From contig NZ_WEGH01000005.1 of assembly GCF_009604375.1 (NCBI RefSeq), forward strand, positions 620,001-684,000: a stretch of DNA of 64,000 bases. The letters run 5' to 3'. The number at the start of each line of letters is the position of its first letter. Within the stretch, counting starts at the first letter, position 1. This DNA comes from Actinomadura macrotermitis (GTDB lineage Bacteria > Actinomycetota > Actinomycetes > Streptosporangiales > Streptosporangiaceae). A program made the translations under genes and the position numbers. The notes beneath the pieces were generated by a model. It made no database searches. It had not been told where the DNA came from and was given only the letters and a program-made list of their open reading frames with translations. Shown in pieces: positions 27,052 to 36,400 of this stretch.

Positions 27052-28569
27052 TCAGTCCACGTCGACCCAGCCGTAGGTGCGCTCGACGGCCTTGCGCCAC
27101 CCGGCGTAGCCCTCGGCGCGCCGGTCCTCGTCCCAGGCCGGCTCCCAGCGCCGGTCCTCGTTCCAGTTGCGGCGCAGCTCGTCGGTGTCGTTCCAGAACC
27201 CGACGGCGAGGCCCGCGGCGTAGGCGGCGCCGAGCGCGGTGGTCTCGGCCACCACCGGCCGCGAGACCGGCACGCCGAGGATGTCGGCCTGCAGCTGCAT
27301 GCACAGCTCGTTGGCGGTGACGCCGCCGTCGACCTTCAGCACGTCCAGCGCGACGCCGGAGTCCTCGCGCATCGCCTCCACCACGTCGCGGGACTGGTAG
27401 CAGATCGCCTCCAGGGTGGCGCGGGCCAGGTGCGCGTTGGTGTTGTAGCGCGACAGCCCGACGATGGCGCCGCGCGCGTCGCTGCGCCAGTAGGGGGCGA
27501 ACAGGCCGGAGAAGGCCGGCACGAAGTAGACGCCGCCGTTGTCCTCCACCTGCGCGGCCAGCGCCTCGCTCTGCGCCGCGCCGGAGATGATGCCGAGCTG
27601 GTCGCGCAGCCACTGCACCGCCGACCCGGTCACCGCGATCGAGCCCTCCAGCGCGTACACCGGGTCCTGCCCGCCGAAGCTGTAGCACACGGTGGTGAGC
27701 ATCCCCGCCTTGGAGCGCACCAGCTCGATGCCGGTGTTCAGCAGCAGGAAGTTGCCGGTGCCGTAGGTGTTCTTGGCCTCGCCCGGCGCGAAGCACACCT
27801 GCCCGACGGTGGCGGCCTGCTGGTCGCCGAGGATGCCGGTCAGCGGGATCTCGCCGCGCAGCGGCCCGGACGCGCGGGTGACGCCGTAGGGGTCGGGCGC
27901 CGACGACGGCCGGATCTCGGGCAACATCGCCCGCGGGATGCCGAAGAACGACAGCAGCTCCTCGTCCCAGTCCAGCGTCTCCAGGTCCATCAGCATGGTG
28001 CGGCTGGCGTTGGTCGGGTCGGTGACGTGCACGCCGCCGTCGGTGCCGCCGGTGAGGTTCCACAGCACCCAGGTGTCGATGTTGCCGAAGACCGCCTCGC
28101 CGTTCTCGGCGGCCTCGCGGACCCCGTCGACGTTCTCCAGGATCCACTGGATCTTGCCGCCGGAGAAGTAGGTGGCGGGCGGCAGCCCGGCGCGGTGCCG
28201 GATCGTGTCGCCCTTGCCCTCGCGCTCCAGCGCGGAGGCGATCCGGTCGGTGCGGGTGTCCTGCCAGACGATCGCGTTGTGGTAGGGGCGGCCGGTGCGC
28301 CGGTTCCACACCACGGTCGTCTCGCGCTGGTTGGTGATGCCGAGCGCGGCCAGGTCGCCGCTGGTGAGGTTGGCCTTGGTGAGGGCGCTCTCCACCACCG
28401 CGCGGGTGCGCTCCCAGATCTCGGCGGGGTTGTGCTCGACCCAGCCGGCCCGCGGCAGGATCTGCTCGTGCTCCAGCTGGTGCCGGGCGATCTCGTTGCC
28501 GCCGTGGTCGAAGATCATGAATCGGGTGCTGGTGGTGCCCTGGTCCAGCGCTCCGACGAAGTCGGCCAT
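27052..28569 (-). CDS. glpK: Glycerol kinase
   Basis: 505 aa, normal length. It phosphorylates glycerol to glycerol 3-phosphate with ATP. FGGY-family signatures are seen: GALDQGTTSTRFMIFDHGG at the start, RHQLEHEQILPRAGWVEHNP, GITNQRETTVVWNRRTGRP, SFGGQDPVYALEGSIAVTG and DVLKVDGGVTANELCMQLQA. It is the downstream gene of the glpF-glpK pair on the minus strand, 36 bp after the glpF stop, and follows its promoter. glpD is not in the window. Confidence 0.97.
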   Translation of the reverse strand: MADFVGALDQGTTSTRFMIFDHGGNEIARHQLEHEQILPRAGWVEHNPAEIWERTRAVVESALTKANLTSGDLAALGITNQRETTVVWNRRTGRPYHNAIVWQDTRTDRIASALEREGKGDTIRHRAGLPPATYFSGGKIQWILENVDGVREAAENGEAVFGNIDTWVLWNLTGGTDGGVHVTDPTNASRTMLMDLETLDWDEELLSFFGIPRAMLPEIRPSSAPDPYGVTRASGPLRGEIPLTGILGDQQAATVGQVCFAPGEAKNTYGTGNFLLLNTGIELVRSKAGMLTTVCYSFGGQDPVYALEGSIAVTGSAVQWLRDQLGIISGAAQSEALAAQVEDNGGVYFVPAFSGLFAPYWRSDARGAIVGLSRYNTNAHLARATLEAICYQSRDVVEAMREDSGVALDVLKVDGGVTANELCMQLQADILGVPVSRPVVAETTALGAAYAAGLAVGFWNDTDELRRNWNEDRRWEPAWDEDRRAEGYAGWRKAVERTYGWVDVD

Positions 28570-28605
28570 CGGGCTCTCGCTTTCTGCTCGCAGGGGACGG
28601 CCCGG

Positions 28606-29454
28606 TCAGGGTGCCACGTCGTACTCGGGTTCGGGTCCGGTGAGCTCGGGTTCACCCGCCTCGGGGAGCGTACGGCCGATGAGGAGGGTGTACAGCCCCG
28701 CGCCGAGGACGGCGCCGATCAGCGGCCCGATGATCGGCACCCAGAAGTACAGGTCGCCGTGCTGGTCGCGCCAGGCGCTCCGGTAGCCGGTGAGGAACTG
28801 GGCGAGCCGCGGCCCGAAGTCGCGGGCGGGGTTGATGGCGTAGCCGGCGTCGGTGCCCCAGGCCATGCCGATCGCCACCACCAGCAGGCCGATGACGACG
28901 GGGCCGAGGTTGGCCAGCGGCGGCCGGTTGCGCCGGTCGGTGACGGCGAGCACGACGAACAGCAGGATCGCGGTGCCGATGACCTGGTCGCGCAGCGCGC
29001 CCCAGGTGCCGACGGGCAGCGTGCCGTTGCCCGGCAGGGTGGAGAACACCCCCTGGGTCTTGATGGTGTGGCCGGGATCGGCCTTGGCCAGGACCTCGGT
29101 GTAGTTCCAGCGGACGATCAGCGCGGCGATGAAGGCGCCGGCGGTCTGCGCGAGGCAGTACGGGGCGACCTTGCGCCAGGGGAAGCCCTGGAAGACCGCG
29201 AGCGCGAACGTCACCGCCGGGTTGATGTGGCCGCCGCTCACCGCGGCCGACACGTAGACCCCGAGGATCACGCCGATCCCCCAGGCCCAGGCGATGCTGT
29301 CGTGGTCCCCGATGCCGCCGGCGGCGACCTGCGCGACGACGCCGACGCCGAACAGGATGAGGATCAGGGTGCCGGCGAACTCGGCGGCCAGCTCGCGGGC
29401 CAGGCCGCCGGCCGGTCCGCGGGCGGGCCGCGATGTGCTCGGTCGTGCCGCCAT
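28606..29454 (-). CDS. glpF: Glycerol uptake facilitator (aquaglyceroporin)
   Basis: 282 aa MIP-family channel with six TM helices and two NPA boxes: SGGHINPAVTFALAVF and YAINPARDFGPRLAQ. The Asp after the second NPA (NPARD) is the aquaglyceroporin mark, so glycerol rather than water is the likely substrate. GGAGGAGG precedes the ATG at 29454. A strong sigma-70 promoter lies about 45 bp upstream. It channels glycerol to GlpK encoded just downstream; an acidic C-terminal tail (EPEYDVAP) is not family-typical. Confidence 0.95.
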   Translation of the reverse strand: MAARPSTSRPARGPAGGLARELAAEFAGTLILILFGVGVVAQVAAGGIGDHDSIAWAWGIGVILGVYVSAAVSGGHINPAVTFALAVFQGFPWRKVAPYCLAQTAGAFIAALIVRWNYTEVLAKADPGHTIKTQGVFSTLPGNGTLPVGTWGALRDQVIGTAILLFVVLAVTDRRNRPPLANLGPVVIGLLVVAIGMAWGTDAGYAINPARDFGPRLAQFLTGYRSAWRDQHGDLYFWVPIIGPLIGAVLGAGLYTLLIGRTLPEAGEPELTGPEPEYDVAP

Positions 29455-29498
29455 GCCTCCTCCTTGAGGGCGGGGTGACGTGCGACATCTCTGCCGTG

Positions 29499-29527
29499 AA
29501 AGTAAGTAATTGCTATGAAACGGTCAA
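29499..29527 (-). promoter_or_regulatory. glpFK promoter
   Basis: Read on the minus strand: TTGACC (29527-29522), a 17-bp spacer, TACTTT (29504-29499). This is a near-ideal vegetative promoter 45 bp from the glpF start and among the most AT-rich stretches in the window. Repeated TTACTTACTTT-like elements around the -10 may bind a GlpR/IclR-type regulator, but none is encoded nearby. Confidence 0.7.
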
Positions 29528-29578
29528 GAGGGCTGAAAGTGAACATCGGCGGCGACTTCCGGCGGGGATGACCCCGTC

Positions 29579-30511
29579 GTGACAGCGAGGACGGCGGCGC
29601 GCGGGCGCACCCGGGAGGCCCCACCGGCGGCGGGCGCCGAGGTGATGGCCACCGGCATCGTCTCGGTCGGGCTGCACCTGGCGGGCGCCGGGTGGCCCTC
29701 GGTCGCGCTGCTGGCCGTCGCGGCCGCGCTGTGGGCCGCGCTCGGCGCGGGCTTCGCCCGCCGGCTCGCCCGCGACCGGCGGGGCTGGGCGGACGACGCG
29801 GCGACGCCCGCCGCGCTCACCGGCGTCGCGGGCACCTGCGTGCTCGGCGTGCGGCTGTCGCTGCTCGGCTGGGACGCCGCCGCGGCCGTGCTGCTCGGCG
29901 GCTCGGCCGTGCTCTGGGCGGTGCTGCTGCCCCGCGTGGTGCGGCGCCTGCACGGCCGGGTGCCGGGCGCGGCGTACCTGGTGTGCGTGTCCACCCAGTC
30001 CCTGGTCGTGCTGGCCGGGACGCTTGCGGTGTCGCTCCCGGCCCGGCTGCTTCTGTGGCCTGCCATCGCCTTGTTCGTCCTCGGTCTGGTGCTGTACTGC
30101 GCGGTGCTCGCGCAGTTCGACTTCGGGCAGTTGCGCACCGGCGCCGGAGACCACTGGGTGGCGGGCGGCGCGGTGGCCATCTCCGCGCTCGCCGCCGCCA
30201 AGCTGACGGCCGCGGCCACCTCCGGCCAGGGCGTGCTGCGCGCGGCGGCCCTGGCGCTGCTGGCGGTCGCGCTCGCCTGGTACGCGGTGCTGGTGTGCTG
30301 CGAGATCCGCTGGCCGCGCCCGCACTACGACCTGCGGCGCTGGTCGACGGTGTTCCCGCTCGGCATGACGGCCGTCGCGACGATCACCACCGGCACGGTC
30401 GCGCACGCCGGCGCGCTGGTCACCGCGGGCCGGGTGCTGCTCTGGCCCGCCGTCATCGTGTGGGCGGTGGTCGCCGCCGGGGCCGTCCGGCACCGGTTCA
30501 GCGGCGGGTGA
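29579..30511 (+). CDS. TDT/TehA-like tellurite-resistance or dicarboxylate transporter
   Basis: 310 aa from GTG 29579, about ten hydrophobic segments. The family pattern VMATGIVSVGLHLAGAGWP near the N-terminus and RRWSTVFPLGMTAVAT near the C-terminus match the TDT (tellurite/C4-dicarboxylate/SLAC1-like channel) family. Substrate unknown: family members move anions such as malate, sulfite, nitrate or tellurite-linked species. Being next to narGHJI makes nitrate or nitrite a tempting guess but this is untested. It overlaps narI by 14 bp at convergent 3' ends. The divergent promoter region is shared with glpFK. Confidence 0.8.
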   Translation: MTARTAARGRTREAPPAAGAEVMATGIVSVGLHLAGAGWPSVALLAVAAALWAALGAGFARRLARDRRGWADDAATPAALTGVAGTCVLGVRLSLLGWDAAAAVLLGGSAVLWAVLLPRVVRRLHGRVPGAAYLVCVSTQSLVVLAGTLAVSLPARLLLWPAIALFVLGLVLYCAVLAQFDFGQLRTGAGDHWVAGGAVAISALAAAKLTAAATSGQGVLRAAALALLAVALAWYAVLVCCEIRWPRPHYDLRRWSTVFPLGMTAVATITTGTVAHAGALVTAGRVLLWPAVIVWAVVAAGAVRHRFSGG

Positions 30512-31226
30512 GCGGTTCCCAGCCGCGCGCGGGGTCGCGGGTGGCGAGCCCCGCGCCGTCCCGGCTCCGGTAGACGATGTAGGGCCGGAACGCGTACCGC
30601 CACGGCGCGGCGAACGCGTGGATCAGGCGGGTGAAGGGGAACAGGGCGGTCAGCACCAGGCCGAGCAGCACGTGGAGCTTGTAGAGGACCGGGATGCCGG
30701 TCATCAGGTCCGGGTCGGGGCGCAGCAGGAAGATGTCGCGGAACCACGGGGCGACCGTCCTCCGGTAGTCGTAGGGGCCGAGCAGGCCGTTCTCGACGAC
30801 GGTCACCGCGAGGCCGAGCAGCAGCGACCCGCCGAGCAGCAGGTACATGAGCTTGTCGTTGCGGGTGGTGGCCGAGAACACCGGGCCGGTCGCGCGGCGG
30901 CGGTAGATCAGCATCGCCAGTCCGGCCGCCGCGGCGACCCCGGCGACGGTGCCGCCGATCAGCGACCCCGCGTGGTAGGCCGATTCGGACACGCCGGCCG
31001 CCTTCGTCCAGCCTTCGGGGATCAGCAGGCCGATGACGTGCCCGAGGATCACGAAGATGAGCCCGTAGTGGAACAGCGGGCTGGCGACGCGCAGCAGCCG
31101 TCTCTCGTACAGCTCCGAGGATCGGGTCGTCCACCCGAACCGGTCGTAGCGGTACCGCCAGACGGTCCCGGCGATCAGGGATGCCACCGCCACATACGGC
31201 AGGGCCACCCACAGCAGCAGGTTCAT
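30498..31226 (-). CDS. narI: Respiratory nitrate reductase gamma subunit (cytochrome b)
   Basis: 242 aa with five membrane segments and heme-ligand histidines (LFHYGLIFVILGHVIGLLIP; VLYKLHVLLGLVLTALFPFTRLIHAF). It is the membrane anchor that oxidises quinol and passes electrons to NarH and NarG. The ATG overlaps the narJ stop (ATGA). It is the last gene of the nar operon. Confidence 0.96.
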   Translation of the reverse strand: MNLLLWVALPYVAVASLIAGTVWRYRYDRFGWTTRSSELYERRLLRVASPLFHYGLIFVILGHVIGLLIPEGWTKAAGVSESAYHAGSLIGGTVAGVAAAAGLAMLIYRRRATGPVFSATTRNDKLMYLLLGGSLLLGLAVTVVENGLLGPYDYRRTVAPWFRDIFLLRPDPDLMTGIPVLYKLHVLLGLVLTALFPFTRLIHAFAAPWRYAFRPYIVYRSRDGAGLATRDPARGWEPLTRR

Positions 31227-31828
31227 CGGGTCGCTCCCCGGGTGATGGGTTCCAGCGCGAAGGGCTCCAGGCCGACGTGCTCGGCGGGCGGGCCGGCGGC
31301 GGCGAGCCGCAGCGCCTCGGCGCGGTCGCGCGGCGACGGGCCGGGCAGCGTCGCGCAGACGGCCTGCACCGGCAGCGCGTAGGGCGTCCCCCGGTCCTCC
31401 AGCGCCAGCCGCAGCAGCTCCAGCCCGGCGCGGTGCTCGGTGAGCAGGTCCGCGCCGCCGTGCAGCGCGGCGAACTCCAGCACGACCGGCAGGAAGTCGG
31501 GCAGTTCGCGGGTGCCGAGCTCGGCGCCCGCCGCGCGGTAGCGGCCCTTCAGCGCGGCCAGCGACCCGCCGCGCCGCCGGGTGTCGCCGTCGCGGTAGTA
31601 GGTCAGGTAGAGGCAGCAGCGGCGGCGCAGGTCGAAGGTCTCGACGTAGTGGGCGGCGAGGTCGTCCAGCGGCACGGCGTCCATGTGGTCCAGGAACGCC
31701 GTCAGCCGCTCCTCCCCCGCGACGGCCTCGCGCAGCATCGCGCGCCGCCCGTACAGCTCCTCGTCGGGGTAGCCGAGCAGCAGGGACGCGGCCTGCCACA
31801 CCACAGGGCTCATCACCACGGGGCTCAC
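31223..31828 (-). CDS. narJ: Nitrate reductase assembly chaperone (molybdenum cofactor insertion)
   Basis: 201 aa from GTG 31828, overlapping the narH TGA (GTGA). ATG 31813 is an alternative. Matches the NarJ/TorD-like chaperone family: WQAASLLLGYPDEELYGRR, FLDHMDAVPLDDLAAHYVETFD, and LPDFLPVVLEFAALHGG. It binds apo-NarG to allow Mo-cofactor loading and is not part of the mature enzyme. Typical length and position in the operon. Confidence 0.95.
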   Translation of the reverse strand: MSPVVMSPVVWQAASLLLGYPDEELYGRRAMLREAVAGEERLTAFLDHMDAVPLDDLAAHYVETFDLRRRCCLYLTYYRDGDTRRRGGSLAALKGRYRAAGAELGTRELPDFLPVVLEFAALHGGADLLTEHRAGLELLRLALEDRGTPYALPVQAVCATLPGPSPRDRAEALRLAAAGPPAEHVGLEPFALEPITRGATR

Positions 31829-33477
31829 GACTTCTCCTTCTTCTTCCCCGCCCCCGGGAACATCCCGGCGGGGCGGCCCTTGCCGTCCCAGTTCAGGAGG
31901 TTGACGCGTTCCCTGCGGTCGGCGGGGTCCAGCAGCGCGCCGCTGGTCTGCCGCTCGCGCAGCGCGTGGAAGCTCTCCACCGACGCGGGCGCGGGACGGC
32001 CCGAGCCCTCGCCGAACGGGCCCGCCTCGCCGCCCTCCCCGTACCCGACGGGGCAGGCCGTCTCCTCCAGCGCCGCCGCCTCGGCCCGCGCCTGCGTCGG
32101 GATGACGTAGCGCTCGTCGTACTTGGCGAGGGCGAGCAGCCGGTACATGTCCTCGACGTCGCGGCCGGTCATGCCGGCGACGGCGGCCTTGGCCTCGTCG
32201 GGCGGGTCGCCGAGCGCGGTGTCGCGCATGTAGGACCGCATCGCCGCGAGCCGCCGCAGCGCGGCCGTGACGGGCTCCGGGTCGCCCGCGGTGAACAGCT
32301 CGGCCAGGTACTCCACCGGGATGCGCAGGGTGTCGATGGCGCCGAACAGGTTGCCCGCGTCCTCGCCGTCGTGGCCGGTGTCGCGCAGCGCCTCCACCAC
32401 CGGCGACAGCGGCGGGACGTACCAGACCATCGGCATCGTGCGGTACTCCGGGTGCAGCGGCAGCGCCACCTTGAACCGGCTGATCAGCGCGTGCACCGGG
32501 GAGCGGCGCGCCGCCTCCAGCCACGGCTCGGGCACCCCGTCGCGGCGCGCCGCCTCGGCCACCCCGGGGTCGGCGGGGTCCAGGAACAGGCCGAGCTGCG
32601 CCTCGTACAGGGCGGTGTCGTCCTCGGTCTCGGCGGCCTCGGTGACCCGGTCGGCGTCGTAGAGCAGGACGCCGATGTAGCGAAGCCGCCCGACGCAGGT
32701 CTCCGAGCACACCGTCGGGATGCCGACCTCGACGCGCGGGTAGCAGAACGTGCACTTCTCGGCCTTGCCGGTCTTGTGGTTGAAGTAGATCTTCTTGTAC
32801 GGGCAGCCGGTCACGCACATGCGCCAGCCCCGGCACTGGTCCTGGTCGACCAGCACGATGCCGTCCTCGGCCCGCTTGTAGATCGCGCCGGACGGGCAGG
32901 CGGCCATGCAGGTGGGGTTCAGGCAGTGCTCGCAGATCCGCGGCAGGTAGAACATGAACGCGCGCTCGTAGTCCAGCCGGATCGACGCGGAGATCTTCTC
33001 CACGACCGGGTCGTGCCGCGCCAGCTCGGGGCCGCCGCCGAGGTCGTCGTCCCAGTTGGCGCTCCACTCCACCTTCGTGGGCTCGCCGGTGATGAGCGAG
33101 TAGGGGCGCGCCACCGGGAAGTCGTCCGACAGCGGCGCGCTGGTGAGCGTCTCGTAGTCGTAGGTCCAGGGCTCGTAGTAGTCGCCGATCGACGGCAGCA
33201 GCGGGTTGGAGAAGATGCCGAGCAGCCTGCGGGCCCGCCCGCCCGAGCGCGGTTTCAGCCGTCCCTTGCGGTCCAGGGTCCAGCCGCCCTGCCACTGCTC
33301 CTGGTCCTCGTAGCGGCGCGGGTAGCCCTGTCCGGGCCGGGTCTCGACGTTGTTGAACCACACGTACTCCACGCCCGAGCGGTTCGTCCACGCCTGCTTG
33401 CAGGTGACCGAGCAGGTGTGGCACCCGATGCACTTGTCCAGGTTCATCACCATCGCGAGCTGCGCCATGACCTTCAT
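31825..33477 (-). CDS. narH: Respiratory nitrate reductase beta subunit (Fe-S)
   Basis: 550 aa. Cysteine clusters for four Fe-S centres: CIGCHTCSVTCKQAW; CEHCLNPTCMAACPSGAIYK; CRGWRMCVTGCPYKK; CTFCYPR plus CSETC. The Trp in CRGWRMC is the NarH mark for the [3Fe-4S] cluster. ATG 33477 follows GAGGTGA about 9 nt upstream; narG ends 1 bp away. It relays electrons from NarI heme to NarG. The C-terminus is Lys-rich (GKKKEKS). Confidence 0.96.
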   Translation of the reverse strand: MKVMAQLAMVMNLDKCIGCHTCSVTCKQAWTNRSGVEYVWFNNVETRPGQGYPRRYEDQEQWQGGWTLDRKGRLKPRSGGRARRLLGIFSNPLLPSIGDYYEPWTYDYETLTSAPLSDDFPVARPYSLITGEPTKVEWSANWDDDLGGGPELARHDPVVEKISASIRLDYERAFMFYLPRICEHCLNPTCMAACPSGAIYKRAEDGIVLVDQDQCRGWRMCVTGCPYKKIYFNHKTGKAEKCTFCYPRVEVGIPTVCSETCVGRLRYIGVLLYDADRVTEAAETEDDTALYEAQLGLFLDPADPGVAEAARRDGVPEPWLEAARRSPVHALISRFKVALPLHPEYRTMPMVWYVPPLSPVVEALRDTGHDGEDAGNLFGAIDTLRIPVEYLAELFTAGDPEPVTAALRRLAAMRSYMRDTALGDPPDEAKAAVAGMTGRDVEDMYRLLALAKYDERYVIPTQARAEAAALEETACPVGYGEGGEAGPFGEGSGRPAPASVESFHALRERQTSGALLDPADRRERVNLLNWDGKGRPAGMFPGAGKKKEKS

Positions 33478-33478
33478 G

Positions 33479-36400
33479 TCAGTAGGTCACCTCCTGGGAG
33501 CGGCGGCGGATCACGGTGACCTCGTCGCGCTGGTTGCCGGTCGGGCCCAGGTAGTTGAAGGCGTACGACAGCTGGGCGTACCCGCCGATCAGGTGCGTCG
33601 GCTTGACCAGCAGCCGGGTCAGCGAGTTGTGGATGCCGCCGCGCCGGCCGGTGCGCTCGGTCTTCGGCATGTCGATGACCCGCTCCTGGGCGTGGTGGTA
33701 GTAGACGGTGCCCGCGGGCATCCGGTGCGAGACGACCGCGCGGGCGTCCACGACGCCGTTGCGGTTGGCCATCTCCACCCAGTCGTTGTCGGCGACGCCG
33801 ATGCGCCCGGCGTCGGCGGCGCTGATCCACACCGTCGGGCCGCCGCGCGACAGCGTGAGCATGAACAGGTTGTCCTGGTACTCCGAGTGGATCGACCACT
33901 TGGAGTGCGGGGTGAGGTAGCGGACGGTGAGCCCGGCCCCGTCCCCGGTGCCGGGCCGGGGCTCGCCGAACAGGGCGTGCATGTTCAGCGGCGGCCGGAA
34001 CACCGGCAGCTGCTCGCCGAGCTCGGCGATCCATGCGTGGTCGAGGAAGAAGTGCATCCGGCCGGTCAGGGTGTGCCAGGGCTTGTGCCGCTCGACGTTG
34101 ATGGTGAACGGCGAGTAGCGGCGGTCGGGGGCCTCGATGCCCGACCATTCCGGCGACGGCCCGACCGCCGTCGGCCGGGCCTGGGTGTCGGCGAAGGTGA
34201 TGCGCCGCTCGGCGCCGCCCTCGGCGAGCTCGTCGTAGGACACGCCGGTGCGCTCGGCGAGCTGGGCGAACCCCTGCGCGGCGAGCCGGCCGTTGCTGGT
34301 GCCCGACAGCGCCAGGATCGTTTCGCACCACTGCGCGGCGGTGTCGAGGCGCGGGCCGCCCGCCGGGCCGGTGCCCGAGCGGGCGCGCAGCCAGTCCATC
34401 TCCTTGTCCGGCGTGAACGTGACGCCCTTGACCGGAAGCCCGGCGGCGGCCGCCTTCGGGCCGAGCTCGGCCATCCGGGCGCCGACGGCGGTGTAGTCGC
34501 GCTCGACGACGGCGAACACCGGGCCCGTCCCGCCCGCGGCGCCGTAGGGGGCGCCGCACTCCCCCGGCGTGTCGTGCTGCAGCGGGGAGGCGACCAGGTC
34601 CCGGCGGACGCCGAGGCGCCCGGCGGCCAGCTCGCTGAACTTCCGCGCGATGGCCTGGAAGGCGTCCAGGTCGCTGCGCGCCTCCCAGGGCGGGTCGACC
34701 GCCGGGTTGAAGGCGTGCACGAACGGGTGCATGTCGGTCGAGGACAGGTCGTGCTTCTCGTACCAGGTCGCGGCGGGCAGCACGACGTCCGACATCAGCG
34801 TCGTGGACGTCATCCGGAAGTCCAGCGACAGCAGCAGGTCGAGCTTGCCGCGCGGCGCCTCGTCCCGCCAGGCCACGTCGCGGGGCCGGCGGTCCGGCGG
34901 GGTCTCGGCGGCCTGCAGGTTGTCGCCGGTGCCGAGCAGGTGCCGCAGGAAGTACTCGTCGCCCTTGGCCGAGGAGCCGAGCAGGTTGGCGCGCCAGACG
35001 GTGAGGACGCGCGGCCAGTTGCGCGGCGCGTCGGGGTCGGCGGCGGCGTGCCTCAGCGTCCCGTCGCGCAGCCGGGCCGCGACGAACTCGCCCGGGTCGC
35101 GGTCCCCGGCCTCGTCGGCGAGGTCGAGCGGGTTGCGGTCGAAGAACGGCGCGAACGGCGTCCAGCCGAGCCGGGCGGACTCGGCGACCAGGTCGGCGGT
35201 GTGCCGGCCGCCGAACAGCCCCTGGCCGAGCGGCGAGGCGAGCGCGTCCGCGCGGTACCCGTCGTAGCGCCACTGGCCGGTGTGCAGGTACCAGTACGCG
35301 GTCGCCGGGATCTGCCGGGCGGGCCGGGTCCAGTCCAGGCCGAACGCCAGCTGCGCCCAGCCGGTGAACGGGCGGACCTTCTCCTGCCCGACGTAGTGCG
35401 CCCAGCCGCCGCCGTTCACGCCCTGGCAGCCGGTCAGCATCAGCAGCGACAGGAACGTGCGGTAGATGGTGTCGGAGTGGAACCAGTGGTTGGCGCCCGC
35501 ACCCATGATGATCATGCAGCGGCCGCCGGACTTCTCCGCCGTCGCGGCGAACTCGCGGGCGATGCGGACCGCGGTCGCCGCCGGCACCGAGGTGATCTCC
35601 TCCTGCCAGGCCGGGGTGCCGGGCGCGGCGGCGTCGTCGTAGGAGGCCGGCCAGTCGCCCGGCAGCCCCGGGCGGGCCACGCCGTACTGGGCGAGCATCA
35701 GGTCGTGGACGGTGGTGACCTCGTGCCCGCCGACCCGGCGGACCGGCACCCCGCGCCGGACGACCCCGGCGGCGCCGTCCGGCGCGTCGAAGCGCGGCAG
35801 CAGCACCTCGGCGGTCCCCGCGCCATCGCCGTGCACGCTGAGCAGCGGGTCGACGCCCTCCAGCAGCAGGTTCCAGCGCCCCTTGCCCGCCTCGCCCCAG
35901 CGGAAGCCGAGGGAGCCGTTCGGCACGGCGGGCGCGCCGGTCGCGGCGTCCAGCAGCACCGTCTTCCACGCCGCCTCCTCCCCCGGCTCGCCGAGGTCGG
36001 CGGCGGTGAGGAAGCGGCCCGGGACGCGGGCGCCGTCGCGCTCCTCCAGGGTGACCAGGAACGGCAGGTCGGTGTGGCGCTTGACGTAGTCGGTGAAGTA
36101 CGGCACCCGCCGGTCGGCGAAGCACTCCTTGAGGATCACGTGCCCCATCGCCATGCCGAGCGCGCCGTCGGTGCCCGGGTGCGGGGCGACCCACTCGTCG
36201 GCGAACTTGGTGGCGTCGGAGTAGTCCGGCGACATCACCACGACCTTCTGGCCCCGGTAGCGGGCCTCGGCCATCCAGTGCGCGTCGGGGGTGCGGGTGA
36301 CCGGGACGTTGGAGCCCCACAGGATCAGGTAGGCCGCGTCCCACCAGTCGGCCGACTCGGGCACGTCGGTCTGGTCGCCGAACACCTGCGGCGCGGCCAC